12,017 nt of DNA from contig DAUP01000086.1 in assembly GCA_002505185.1 (NCBI GenBank), positions 1-12,017 of the forward strand, read 5' to 3'. Of this stretch, positions 1-6,521 are shown piece after piece (position 1 is the first letter of the stretch; each line of letters begins with the position of its first letter). The stretch comes from Ferroplasmaceae archaeon UBA567. Lineage in GTDB: Archaea > Thermoplasmatota > Thermoplasmata > Thermoplasmatales > Thermoplasmataceae. The position numbers and the translations under genes are program-made. The notes beneath the pieces are model-generated. The model saw only the letters and a program-made list of their open reading frames with translations. It searched no databases and was not told the origin of the DNA.

Positions 1-37
1 TATAAAGTAGTATTATAATATGTTAGAGTAACTAATA

Positions 38-1156
38 TTATATAATTATTTCTTTTTTTAATTCTTCTATTTCGTCGTTAGTGTAGCCAAGGTCGGATAG
101 TATTGTTTTGTTACAGTTTCCAAGTTTTGGAGCGTTATGAATATCCGCCACTGAAAATGGGAGCCTTGGAACCTCATAATTTTGATTGTTGTAGGTTACA
201 TTTACCATATATTTCATCGCCTGCGGATCATGTAGAAGATCCCATGGCCTGTTAAGCGTTCCATAACTTATATTATATAAATCCAGCCTTTTTTTGATTT
301 CATCGTAATCAAGTGAAAGTAATTTTCTCTGAATTAATGGTATTAGAAAATCCCTTTGCCTATATCTTTCACTGTTACTGTTAAATTTCTGGTCAGAAAG
401 AAGGTTATTTAAATCAAATCCAGTGCAGAATTTTTTCCACTGGTCATCTGTTGCAACAGCTATGAAAATTTTTTTATTATCTGCAGTTATGAAATAATCA
501 TATATCCCCCATGCAAAATTCTTTTCGTTTATTGGAGGGAGGTCGTATCCCTCTAACTGATAGGTTGCAATATGCTGCCCAGTAAGAAACATAGCAGTTT
601 CAAAAAGCCCAATTTCAACAAGGCCGGATTTGTTCTCGGAAAGCAGTTGAAGTACCTTTGCGACACCCAGTATGGCAGCAACCATATCTACTATGGAAGC
701 ACCCATTCTCATGGGTTTGCCCTCGGTTCCTGTCATATACGCGAGACCAGATTCTATCTCTATTGGATAATCTAAAGACTTCCTGTTTTTGTATGGCCCA
801 TTCATATACCCTTTTATTGACATATATATTATTTTGCTGTTTATTTTCTTTAACTCTTCATATGAGAATCCCAGCCTATCCATTGTTCCCGGTGCCATAT
901 TCTCTATAACTATATCCGCAGTCCTGACTAATTTCTTGAACACATTTTTTCCTTTTTCTGTTCTGATATCCAGTTCAAGACTTTTTTTTCCTCTGTTGTA
1001 ATATATAAAGGTACCTGAACTGCTACCACTTAACTCTCTTGCAACGTCTCCAGTTCCCGGTTTCTCTATTTTTATTACCTCGAATCCCATATCGGCAAAA
1101 ACCAATCCTGCTGTGGGGCCTGCCACAATCTGGCCTAATTCAAGAACTCTCTTCAT
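38..1156 (-). CDS. Class III (CaiB/BaiF-type) CoA-transferase
   Basis: The 372-residue protein reads as a CoA-transferase of family III, enzymes that move CoA between carboxylic acids through an aspartyl-CoA thioester. Seen: the N-terminal LELGQIVAGPTAGLVFADMG segment, with the small-residue turn that binds CoA; the VIKIEKPGTGD strand-loop typical of the family; the NRGKKSLELDI motif around residues 54-63; and SIVDM, whose Asp157 aligns with the catalytic Asp of formyl-CoA transferase. Length is slightly below the usual 380-430. Its ATG overlaps the stop of the upstream DRE-TIM gene (ATGA, 1153-1156), so the two are almost certainly co-transcribed and translationally coupled. Inference: it activates or recycles the acyl-CoA used or released by that partner. 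The substrate acids cannot be told from sequence. The family call is firm; the specific reaction is unknown. Confidence 0.93.
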   Translation of the reverse strand: MKRVLELGQIVAGPTAGLVFADMGFEVIKIEKPGTGDVARELSGSSSGTFIYYNRGKKSLELDIRTEKGKNVFKKLVRTADIVIENMAPGTMDRLGFSYEELKKINSKIIYMSIKGYMNGPYKNRKSLDYPIEIESGLAYMTGTEGKPMRMGASIVDMVAAILGVAKVLQLLSENKSGLVEIGLFETAMFLTGQHIATYQLEGYDLPPINEKNFAWGIYDYFITADNKKIFIAVATDDQWKKFCTGFDLNNLLSDQKFNSNSERYRQRDFLIPLIQRKLLSLDYDEIKKRLDLYNISYGTLNRPWDLLHDPQAMKYMVNVTYNNQNYEVPRLPFSVADIHNAPKLGNCNKTILSDLGYTNDEIEELKKEIII

Positions 1157-2190
1157 ACTGCACCACCGGCAATTTTAATAATATCCTTTACAGATAATGC
1201 CTCCCCTCTTGATGCGGATTCGTCCTTTATCAATGACACAATCCTTTCGATTTTGTTCTCGTCGTATTTTACATTGTTATTTTTCAATATTTCTATAATC
1301 ATCTTCTTGCCTGTGTAAACATTTACCGAATAATTTTTCTCGGTGAATACAGATCCATATGCCACGTGGGTTCCGGCCGTTTGAATTTTTGAGTTGGTTC
1401 CATATACAGGCATATTGTTTATGAAGAAATCTGGGCCAATTTTCCTTAATATGAGATTATACATGTAATTGTATGCTTTCCTGATGCCATTCAAATCTAT
1501 GCTGGTCTCCATATTGTTCCTTTCCAGGTAATCAGCTATTGTAATAGAATCTGCAATGCCATTCCTTTCACCTGTGCCGAATATTGTAGTATCAACATAA
1601 TCGACACCTGCCGATATTGCAGAGATTGTGTTGGCAACAGCCATACCATGATCATTATGGCAGTGTGCCTCTATTTTAATCTTTGTTGCATGTTTAACAG
1701 CCTTAATTATCTCACCTATTCCGGCTGGATTCAGCTCACCCCTGGTGTCTGGCAGCTGGACAACATCAACACCCAATTCCTCCATTTTAACACAGAATTT
1801 TAATATTTCATCAATACTAAACATGTCAATGTCCACGAAACCCACCTCGATAATTTTTCCAAGTTTGCATGCATATTTTATATTCTCAAAAATGGTATCC
1901 ATATTGTCAATTCTGAAGGGGAGATGCAGGGATATGTTAGATCCAGTGTCGTTTATTATGTCAATGTCTGATTTTATTGTTCTGCCAAGGCCAAATACTT
2001 CATGAAAAAATTTTTTTTCCACAATATCTCTTGCAACCTCAAATTCTGATTTATGTGCGGGAGGATAGGCAACAAGGGCTCGTTTAATTCCTGCGGTAGA
2101 TATGAGTTTGGCAAGTTCCATTTTTTCATTATATGACATGGCAAATCCCGGGCTCTGCATTCCTTCCCGCAAAGTATCATCAGTTAACAT
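1153..2190 (-). CDS. DRE-TIM metallolyase, isopropylmalate/homocitrate synthase-like
   Basis: A 345-residue HMGL-like (DRE-TIM) enzyme; the family makes or breaks C-C bonds between an acyl-CoA and a 2-oxo acid on a divalent metal. Seen: DDTLREGMQSPG at residues 4-15 (metal Asp, catalytic Arg), LPDTRG at 146-151, the metal-binding HCHNDHG at 176-182, GTGERNG at 205-211, and a C-terminal PVYGTNSKIQTAGTH segment resembling subdomain I of isopropylmalate and homocitrate synthases rather than HMG-CoA lyase. The large LeuA regulatory domain is absent, so allosteric leucine feedback is not expected. It is the first gene of an operon with the CoA-transferase, divergent from an HTH_10 regulator. A TATA-like TTAAATAG about 25 bp before the ATG (2211-2218) suggests a leaderless mRNA. 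Candidates are citramalate-, homocitrate- or other alkylmalate synthase, or a lyase; I cannot choose. Confidence 0.88.
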   Translation of the reverse strand: MLTDDTLREGMQSPGFAMSYNEKMELAKLISTAGIKRALVAYPPAHKSEFEVARDIVEKKFFHEVFGLGRTIKSDIDIINDTGSNISLHLPFRIDNMDTIFENIKYACKLGKIIEVGFVDIDMFSIDEILKFCVKMEELGVDVVQLPDTRGELNPAGIGEIIKAVKHATKIKIEAHCHNDHGMAVANTISAISAGVDYVDTTIFGTGERNGIADSITIADYLERNNMETSIDLNGIRKAYNYMYNLILRKIGPDFFINNMPVYGTNSKIQTAGTHVAYGSVFTEKNYSVNVYTGKKMIIEILKNNNVKYDENKIERIVSLIKDESASRGEALSVKDIIKIAGGAV

Positions 2191-2210
2191 AGAAATATCA
2201 TTGTCTGCGA

Positions 2211-2218
2211 CTATTTAA
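2211..2218 (-). promoter_or_regulatory. Putative TATA box of the DRE-TIM/CoA-transferase operon
   Basis: On the minus strand this reads TTAAATAG, centred about 25 bp upstream of the ATG at 2190. That spacing is the usual one for archaeal leaderless transcripts. There is no clear Shine-Dalgarno sequence before the ATG, which agrees. Position and composition only; AT-rich DNA gives many such matches. Confidence 0.4.
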
Positions 2219-2306
2219 TCTATTAATATAACATATTAAAGAAAAATCAAGAATAAAAATGAATTCCTATAATTATATAAAAAAAATCGTCATTTGCTAT
2301 ATGGTT

Positions 2307-2326
2307 TATATAAGTAAGCTTATATA
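2307..2326. promoter_or_regulatory. Inverted repeat overlapping the regulator promoter
   Basis: A perfect inverted repeat TATATAAG-TAAG-CTTATATA (arms of 8, spacer of 4). Its right arm, 2320-2326, is also the best TATA box for the HTH_10 gene, centred 24 bp before the ATG at 2347. A protein bound here would block TBP, so negative autoregulation is a natural reading. It lies in the 156-bp divergent region shared with the DRE-TIM operon. The repeat is seen; the operator role is inferred. Confidence 0.5.
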
Positions 2327-2346
2327 CTGCTATTATCTATTTTGAT

Positions 2347-2991
2347 ATGTATTTTCTCAGTGTTCATGTGGACGGAGATTGCAGCCTGTCAAAATCGACA
2401 GAAAATAATGAATCAAAAATTATAATATCGAATATATATAACATAGTAAACGGTACAAATTCCATGATAGGATATTCAATAGGAAGCAGTATAAATGATA
2501 TATACAGAAAGGATTTTAACACTATCAGATTCTCCAAGGGCAAGTATGCAGACATGTTTGCTGGTACAAAAACGGGGCACAATATAATGAAATCCATAAT
2601 TGAAACCGGAGGAATTCCCATGTATCCATTCATCGCATACAATGGCGGAGAAAGCTATTTTATCATGCATTTTGAAAGATTATCAATGATGCACAATATA
2701 GATCTGATCGAAAAAAATAACAAAATAAAATACTATGACTATATAACAGTAAAATCTGGGGACGGCATTATGGACATATCCAGGCAGTTGAATCGGGAGA
2801 TAAGCCTTCTAAATCTTACGGTAACTGAAAAAAAGGTAATACAGGAAGCATTCAACAATGGATATCTGGACTGGCCCAGGACCACTAATCTTGATGACAT
2901 AGCAAAGAAATTTTCCATATCAAAACCAACCGCTCTCTTTCATATAAGAAACGCAGAAAGAAAAATATTATCCGGGCTTATATCCAAATAA
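2347..2991 (+). CDS. HTH_10 (bacterio-opsin activator-type) transcription regulator
   Basis: 214 residues. The C-terminal ~55 residues carry the HTH_10 signature known from haloarchaeal Bat-like activators: LTVTEKKVIQEAFNNGYLDWPR, then a DIAKKFSISKPTALFHIRNAERKIL helix-turn-helix. The N-terminal ~150 residues (starting MYFLSVHVDGDCSLS) have no PAS or GAF hallmark I can see; in this class the N-terminal region commonly senses a ligand. It is transcribed away from the DRE-TIM/CoA-transferase operon across 156 bp, which makes that operon its likely target. The start is supported by a TATA element at about -24 and the absence of a ribosome-binding site, so the mRNA is probably leaderless. It converges on the glycosyltransferase gene, with only 8 bp between the stop codons. 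The DNA-binding class is firm; target and ligand are inferred or unknown. Confidence 0.88.
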   Translation: MYFLSVHVDGDCSLSKSTENNESKIIISNIYNIVNGTNSMIGYSIGSSINDIYRKDFNTIRFSKGKYADMFAGTKTGHNIMKSIIETGGIPMYPFIAYNGGESYFIMHFERLSMMHNIDLIEKNNKIKYYDYITVKSGDGIMDISRQLNREISLLNLTVTEKKVIQEAFNNGYLDWPRTTNLDDIAKKFSISKPTALFHIRNAERKILSGLISK

Positions 2992-2999
2992 AATTTTGT

Positions 3000-3773
3000 T
3001 TATGATTTTTTTCTTTTCATCCTGCCGTGGACGTAACCCCTGAGGCCGTAAAAGTTCCTTGCAACATATACTGGCGAGAGAAAGTCCCGCATTCCCATTC
3101 TATGTGATAATTTAATTGTATCACCGTATTTTTCCCTTAGCTGCCATCGTCCATAGCCGTTCCAGTATGCCTGTTTTTTGAAATCACTGAAAGTTTCCCT
3201 TGTTTTCGTATATACAACACATTTATCACATACTGTATACCTTGCTCCTGCCCTTACCGCCCTTATGTTCAGGTCTATATCCTCTGCAGTTACAAAACTT
3301 TCGTCAAAACCGCCCAAGTCCGTGAAGAGTGATTTTGAATACATAAGGTTTGAAGAGGGAAGTGTCACATCAAATCCCCTGTAAAATAACTTGAGCCTCT
3401 CCATAGAATATCTCATGTTGCCGGTATTGATACTTTTTCCAGCAACAAGGTCGTATGTTTCAGTAAACATCCTCAGATTCCTGATCCAGTGTTCTCCAGC
3501 AATTGCATCCCCGTCAATAAAAGCCAGATAATTGTAGTTTGCCATGGATACGCCATGATTTCTTCCTGCCCCCCTTGTTGTTTTTTTTCTGTAATATTTG
3601 ATAAAATCATATTTTGCAGCATACTCTTCAAGTATTTTTGGAGTTCTGTCAGAGCTCATGGAATCCACTACTATGACCTCAAATGGCTGCTCCTGTGGTA
3701 TCAGAGACACTATAAGGTCCCTGATATTTTTCTCTTCGTTGAGAACCGTTACTATTACAGAAATTCCTTGCAT
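3000..3773 (-). CDS. Family 2 glycosyltransferase
   Basis: 257 residues with a GT-A fold of glycosyltransferase family 2. Seen: MQGISVIVTVLNEEKNIRDL at the N-terminus (nucleotide-sugar binding start), VIVVDSMSSDRTP around 33-45, RGAGRNHGV, the FIDGDA metal-binding DXD-like motif near residue 91, and an ED segment (TAEDIDLNIRA) that fits the catalytic-base region. The C-terminal tail RNFYGLRGYVHGRMKRKKS is basic and has no transmembrane helix, so the protein is probably cytosolic or peripheral at the membrane. Expected work is sugar transfer to a lipid, glycan or protein (N-glycan, polar lipid); substrates are unknown. It is the last gene of a run with the GINS subunit and the zinc mini-protein, 8 bp after the latter's stop, so probably co-transcribed with it despite an unrelated role. 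Confidence 0.9.
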   Translation of the reverse strand: MQGISVIVTVLNEEKNIRDLIVSLIPQEQPFEVIVVDSMSSDRTPKILEEYAAKYDFIKYYRKKTTRGAGRNHGVSMANYNYLAFIDGDAIAGEHWIRNLRMFTETYDLVAGKSINTGNMRYSMERLKLFYRGFDVTLPSSNLMYSKSLFTDLGGFDESFVTAEDIDLNIRAVRAGARYTVCDKCVVYTKTRETFSDFKKQAYWNGYGRWQLREKYGDTIKLSHRMGMRDFLSPVYVARNFYGLRGYVHGRMKRKKS

Positions 3774-3781
3774 TTACGGGC

Positions 3782-3967
3782 TTACCAATCCATTCTCTGT
3801 GTGTCCCTTTCCTTTTTTGTGTTTTTCTTGTATTCCTTGTAATGGGCCTTGCATAAATGTACTTTGGTCTTTTCCTCCTTTAGGGAGAAAACTTTACCTG
3901 CCAGGTCAGCCGGGACCGTCTGAAAGCTCTTTTCATTGCATCCAGTAACGTCACATATTTTTTCCAT
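3782..3967 (-). CDS. 61-residue zinc-site mini-protein
   Basis: A small basic protein starting MEKICDVTGC and containing four likely metal ligands: Cys5-X4-Cys10 and Cys39-X2-His42 (HLCKAH), followed by a lysine-rich tail (YKEYKKNTKKERD). This arrangement suggests one structural zinc knuckle. I chose the ATG at 3967, 22 bp after the GINS stop; a longer reading back to 4075 would run through the GINS gene in another frame and adds nothing zinc-like. The gene sits between gins and the glycosyltransferase with short gaps, which suggests an operon. The function is not known to me; a nucleic-acid or replication-accessory role is a guess from composition and location. Real-gene confidence is good because ligands, start and spacing agree. 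Confidence 0.75.
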   Translation of the reverse strand: MEKICDVTGCNEKSFQTVPADLAGKVFSLKEEKTKVHLCKAHYKEYKKNTKKERDTQRMDW

Positions 3968-3989
3968 AAAATACCAATACCATATCTGT

Positions 3990-4640
3990 TTATAATTTTT
4001 TACCTTTTTCAATGTAGGAACAGGAACCACGTATAGTAAGCATCTTTGCAAATGACTTGGAAATATACAGTACATCGTTTTTATGCAGGTAATAATCCCT
4101 GTCCGGCTGGGCTATTGGCGGTTGATCCTTAATAATCCTAACCAAAACAGGTTCATCAACCACAGTTGTTTCCTCCTCCTCTGGCTGAGGGATTCTTTCT
4201 TCATAAGGCTCTTCCTTTTCCTCTTCCTCTGCGGGTATTTCTTCACGTTCTGCCTGTCTTGTAATCCCGATAAAATCATTATAGTACCCCTTCATCTGCC
4301 CGTTTAACTCTTTGATTATATTCTTTTCTTCCGAGCTCATATTGTAAAGGTATTCCTCTATTTCATCGTAAACAGAGTATTTTGCAATCTTTTCGAATCT
4401 TACCTGGAAAAATGCCTTGAAATTTTTTTTCACCTCATCGAGCAATCTAGTTATTTCCATGTACTCTGTTATATCTCTGGACACAACCATATCCTTTTCC
4501 CCGTTGAGGTCAATGAACAGTGAATGTATGTTTTTGTAGAAATTAGGCTCTATTTTGTTTAGTTTTCTCGATTTCCTCTCAGAAAACAACATAGCCTTTA
4601 GGTCTTCGAGCAGTTTGTCGTATTTACTGATGTCGATCAT
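3990..4640 (-). CDS. Archaeal GINS complex subunit (Gins51-type)
   Basis: 216 residues from the start chosen here. Residues 1-120 form the helical A domain, with the KLNKIEPNFYKNI stretch recalling the conserved start of GINS subunits. About 130-165 is a very acidic linker (runs of Glu). About 165-216 is a small B domain (VLVRII, then YYLHKNDVLYISKSFAKMLTIRG) as in archaeal Gins51. GINS joins MCM and RecJ/Cdc45-like proteins in the replicative helicase; from established knowledge of the order, Thermoplasmatales seem to have only this type, acting as a homotetramer. An upstream ATG at 4664 would add MPVVLVII, but the TATA element at 4664-4671 lies 27 bp before 4640 and would then be inside the gene, so MIDISKYDK is preferred. 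The zinc mini-protein and glycosyltransferase follow. Confidence 0.85.
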   Translation of the reverse strand: MIDISKYDKLLEDLKAMLFSERKSRKLNKIEPNFYKNIHSLFIDLNGEKDMVVSRDITEYMEITRLLDEVKKNFKAFFQVRFEKIAKYSVYDEIEEYLYNMSSEEKNIIKELNGQMKGYYNDFIGITRQAEREEIPAEEEEKEEPYEERIPQPEEEETTVVDEPVLVRIIKDQPPIAQPDRDYYLHKNDVLYISKSFAKMLTIRGSCSYIEKGKKL

Positions 4641-4663
4641 TATTATTACTAATACCACAGGCA

Positions 4664-4671
4664 TTTAAATA
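4664..4671 (-). promoter_or_regulatory. Putative TATA box of the GINS operon
   Basis: On the minus strand TATTTAAAT, centred about 27 bp before the ATG at 4640. It decides the start: with the ATG at 4664 it would overlap the start codon. It lies in the 81-bp gap after the TatD-like gene, so the GINS cluster probably has its own promoter. Confidence 0.5.
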
Positions 4672-4721
4672 TTTATCATTTGTGGAATAAAATTATTAGG
4701 GGTTCAATATTCTGCTTTAAT

Positions 4722-5552
4722 TTATTTATTGAAGAAATCCTTCCCATAAAATCTAAATGGTACCTCCTCAAAAATTTTGTGGAAAATTTCCATATAATCT
4801 ATATATGAATTTTTTATCATTTCCGCTCTCTTTGGAACAGAGAATACGGGAATTACCTTCCCTGGTTTCTCTTTCTGGTCTGTATAATCGGTTTCCAGAA
4901 GAAAATTCTTTTTTGATTCTATGGCAGACTTTACATTGTTCCTTGAGGCAACAACCGATTTTAAGATGCTGTCATTGAAACTGATATCTCTGGCATTCGC
5001 GTGATGTTTCATTACCCTCTCTATTTTGTAGTGTTTTTTAATCAATTCTTCAATTCTCAAATAACCATTTTTGTCCATATCCTCAGTATGCAGGATCAAC
5101 GGAATATTTCTGTCGTGGCATACATCCAGGGCATATTTGAGAATTTCCCCGGAATCATTATATATTTTCTCATCAACAGGAAAATGTGGATAACCGACCT
5201 CACCCATAGCATCGGCCTCTCCATTTATTATAAGGCAGGCTGCCAGGTCTATTCCTTTTTTCATGTACTCCAAAGGGTCTTTCCCGGCAGACTGAAAATA
5301 GAAATAGTCCAGCGGATATGGACCTATTGTGGTTACTGTGTTTATTCCCGTTTTCCACACTGCTCTGGATACATTCACTGTTTCACTGTAAAGTTTCTCA
5401 TAATGAGAATCAGGTGTATAGATATAATCCGGGAAGTTTGCTATATTCATTGATGTCCCCCCGTATTTCACAAATTCCCTTGCCGCATCCAGGAAATATC
5501 CAGCTCTCCTGATATGCACAAAATTATCAAATACTGTTCTATATAATACCAC
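4722..5552 (-). CDS. TatD-related TIM-barrel metal-dependent hydrolase
   Basis: 276 residues of an archaeal TatD-like amidohydrolase-fold protein. Metal motifs seen in order: FDNFVHIRR at 8-16, GEVGYPHFP with Glu118, LILHTED with His155, KHHAN with His183/184, and LLETDYTD with Asp222. TatD relatives usually start with H-X-H; here the first His position is Phe11 and only His13 remains, which is odd, because the other ligands are intact. The start is a GTG at 5552: no ATG lies upstream before a stop, and a TATA-like run sits about 26 bp before it, which fits a leaderless mRNA. TatD family members are 3'-5' nucleases or general hydrolases; the substrate here is unknown. It is divergent from psmA over 170 bp and is followed after 81 bp by the GINS operon. 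The fold is fairly sure, the activity is not. Confidence 0.8.
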   Translation of the reverse strand: MVLYRTVFDNFVHIRRAGYFLDAAREFVKYGGTSMNIANFPDYIYTPDSHYEKLYSETVNVSRAVWKTGINTVTTIGPYPLDYFYFQSAGKDPLEYMKKGIDLAACLIINGEADAMGEVGYPHFPVDEKIYNDSGEILKYALDVCHDRNIPLILHTEDMDKNGYLRIEELIKKHYKIERVMKHHANARDISFNDSILKSVVASRNNVKSAIESKKNFLLETDYTDQKEKPGKVIPVFSVPKRAEMIKNSYIDYMEIFHKIFEEVPFRFYGKDFFNK

Positions 5553-5573
5553 GGAAATACATGAAGACTTTTC

Positions 5574-5582
5574 ATATATTTA
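5574..5582 (-). promoter_or_regulatory. Putative TATA box of the TatD-like gene
   Basis: Minus strand AAATATATG-like run centred about 26 bp before the GTG start at 5552, with no ribosome-binding site in between. It supports both a leaderless transcript and the GTG start. Confidence 0.4.
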
Positions 5583-5669
5583 TTTCGTTGTAATCCATTT
5601 CTGGCTATATATTTAATGTTTTTTTCTTTTGACCGCTAAGGGAAAATTTTATAATGAAATATACATATG

Positions 5670-5722
5670 CATTTAAAGAAAAGATTATAATCTTATGTTA
5701 TAATTAAGGAAGAGGTGAATAA
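5670..5722 (+). promoter_or_regulatory. psmA promoter, palindrome and Shine-Dalgarno
   Basis: Three elements in order: a TATA-like CATTTAAAG at 5670-5678; a perfect 14-bp palindrome AAGATTATAATCTT at 5681-5694, placed just where a bound protein would cover the space between TATA box and start of transcription (expected near 5700); and a strong Shine-Dalgarno GAGGTGA at 5712-5718, four bases before the ATG. Unlike most genes here, psmA therefore seems to have a short leader with a ribosome-binding site. The regulatory role of the palindrome is inferred. Confidence 0.5.
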
Positions 5723-6427
5723 ATGCAACAGGGTCAAATGGCTTATGATAGAGCAATAACAGTATTTTCTCCCGATGGGAGATTATTTCAGGTCGAGTAT
5801 GCAAGAGAAGCAGTAAAAAAAGGATCCACAGCCTTGGGAATAAAATTCAAGGATGGCGTATTGCTTTTATCCGAGAAAAAGGCAAGGAGCAGACTTGTGG
5901 AAAAGAATTCACTGGAAAAAATTCAGCTCGTGGATGACAACGTGGCAACAGTAACATCAGGCCTTGTTGCCGATGCAAGAGTATTAATAGACTTTGCAAG
6001 GGTTGGTGCACAGCAGGAAAAGGTAACATATGGCTCGCTTACAAACATAGAAAATCTTGTAAAGAAAGTGGCAGACCAGATGCAGCAGTACACACAATTT
6101 GGGGGTGTCAGGCCTTATGGTGTATCCATCATATTTGCTGGAACGGACACAATTGGCCCAAGATTATTTGACTGCGATCCCGCTGGCACAATAAACGAAT
6201 ACAAATCAGTTGCAATTGGTGCAGGTAAAGATGCTGTAACCGATTATATAGAAAAGGAATACAAGGAAGATATGAGTCTTGATGATACAATAAAACTGGG
6301 AATAGCCGCACTTAAATCTGCCATAGCAGATGCAAGTTCCATGAAAGAGCCGGAAATTGCATCCATAAAGGTTGGTGAGCTATTCCACGTTTATACCAAT
6401 GAGGAAGTGGCAAAATACCTTAATTAA
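5723..6427 (+). CDS. psmA: 20S proteasome alpha subunit
   Basis: 234 residues that I recognise as closely matching Thermoplasma acidophilum PsmA, beginning MQQGQMAYDRAITVFSPDGR. Alpha subunits form the outer rings of the 20S particle, gate substrate entry and dock the PAN or VAT ATPases. Seen: the gate motif Tyr8-Asp9-Arg10, the family signature around residues 5-28, Lys66 (pocket for the ATPase C-terminal HbYX motif), Gly80-Leu81, and GGVRPYGVS typical of alpha subunits. No propeptide and no catalytic N-terminal Thr, as expected for alpha rather than beta. Length is normal (T. acidophilum 233). It has its own promoter and a Shine-Dalgarno, is followed by a T-rich stretch and then purA, and is divergent from the TatD-like gene. 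The beta subunit gene is not in the window. Confidence 0.99.
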   Translation: MQQGQMAYDRAITVFSPDGRLFQVEYAREAVKKGSTALGIKFKDGVLLLSEKKARSRLVEKNSLEKIQLVDDNVATVTSGLVADARVLIDFARVGAQQEKVTYGSLTNIENLVKKVADQMQQYTQFGGVRPYGVSIIFAGTDTIGPRLFDCDPAGTINEYKSVAIGAGKDAVTDYIEKEYKEDMSLDDTIKLGIAALKSAIADASSMKEPEIASIKVGELFHVYTNEEVAKYLN

Positions 6428-6428
6428 A

Positions 6429-6455
6429 TATTTGCTATTTTTATTTTTTATATAA
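6429..6455 (+). terminator. T-rich putative terminator after psmA
   Basis: Directly after the psmA stop codon the plus strand carries clustered T runs (TATTTTTATTTTTTATAT). Archaeal RNA polymerase stops at such U-tracts without needing a hairpin. Composition only, but placement is apt because purA has its own TATA element about 40 bp further on. Confidence 0.4.
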
Positions 6456-6490
6456 TTTTGTTGGCTTCTATATATTTGAAATAACAGTTT

Positions 6491-6502
6491 TATACTATAT
6501 TA
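6491..6502 (+). promoter_or_regulatory. Putative TATA box of purA
   Basis: TATACTATATTA centred about 25 bp before the ATG at 6522, with no ribosome-binding site between, consistent with a leaderless purA mRNA independent of psmA. Confidence 0.4.
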
Positions 6503-6521
6503 TCATGACATATAGGTTTAA

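Noticed and set aside
3489..3948. Plus-strand open frames of 117 and 116 codons opposite the glycosyltransferase and zinc mini-protein genes.
   Set aside because: They are antisense to recognised genes, are Cys/Ser/Phe-rich as typical of shadow frames, and have no family motif or promoter.
3968..4075. Longer N-terminus for the zinc mini-protein, starting at 4075 (97 residues).
   Set aside because: The extra 36 residues lie inside the 3' end of the GINS gene in another frame and are unlike the rest; the ATG at 3967 gives a clean 22-bp gap.
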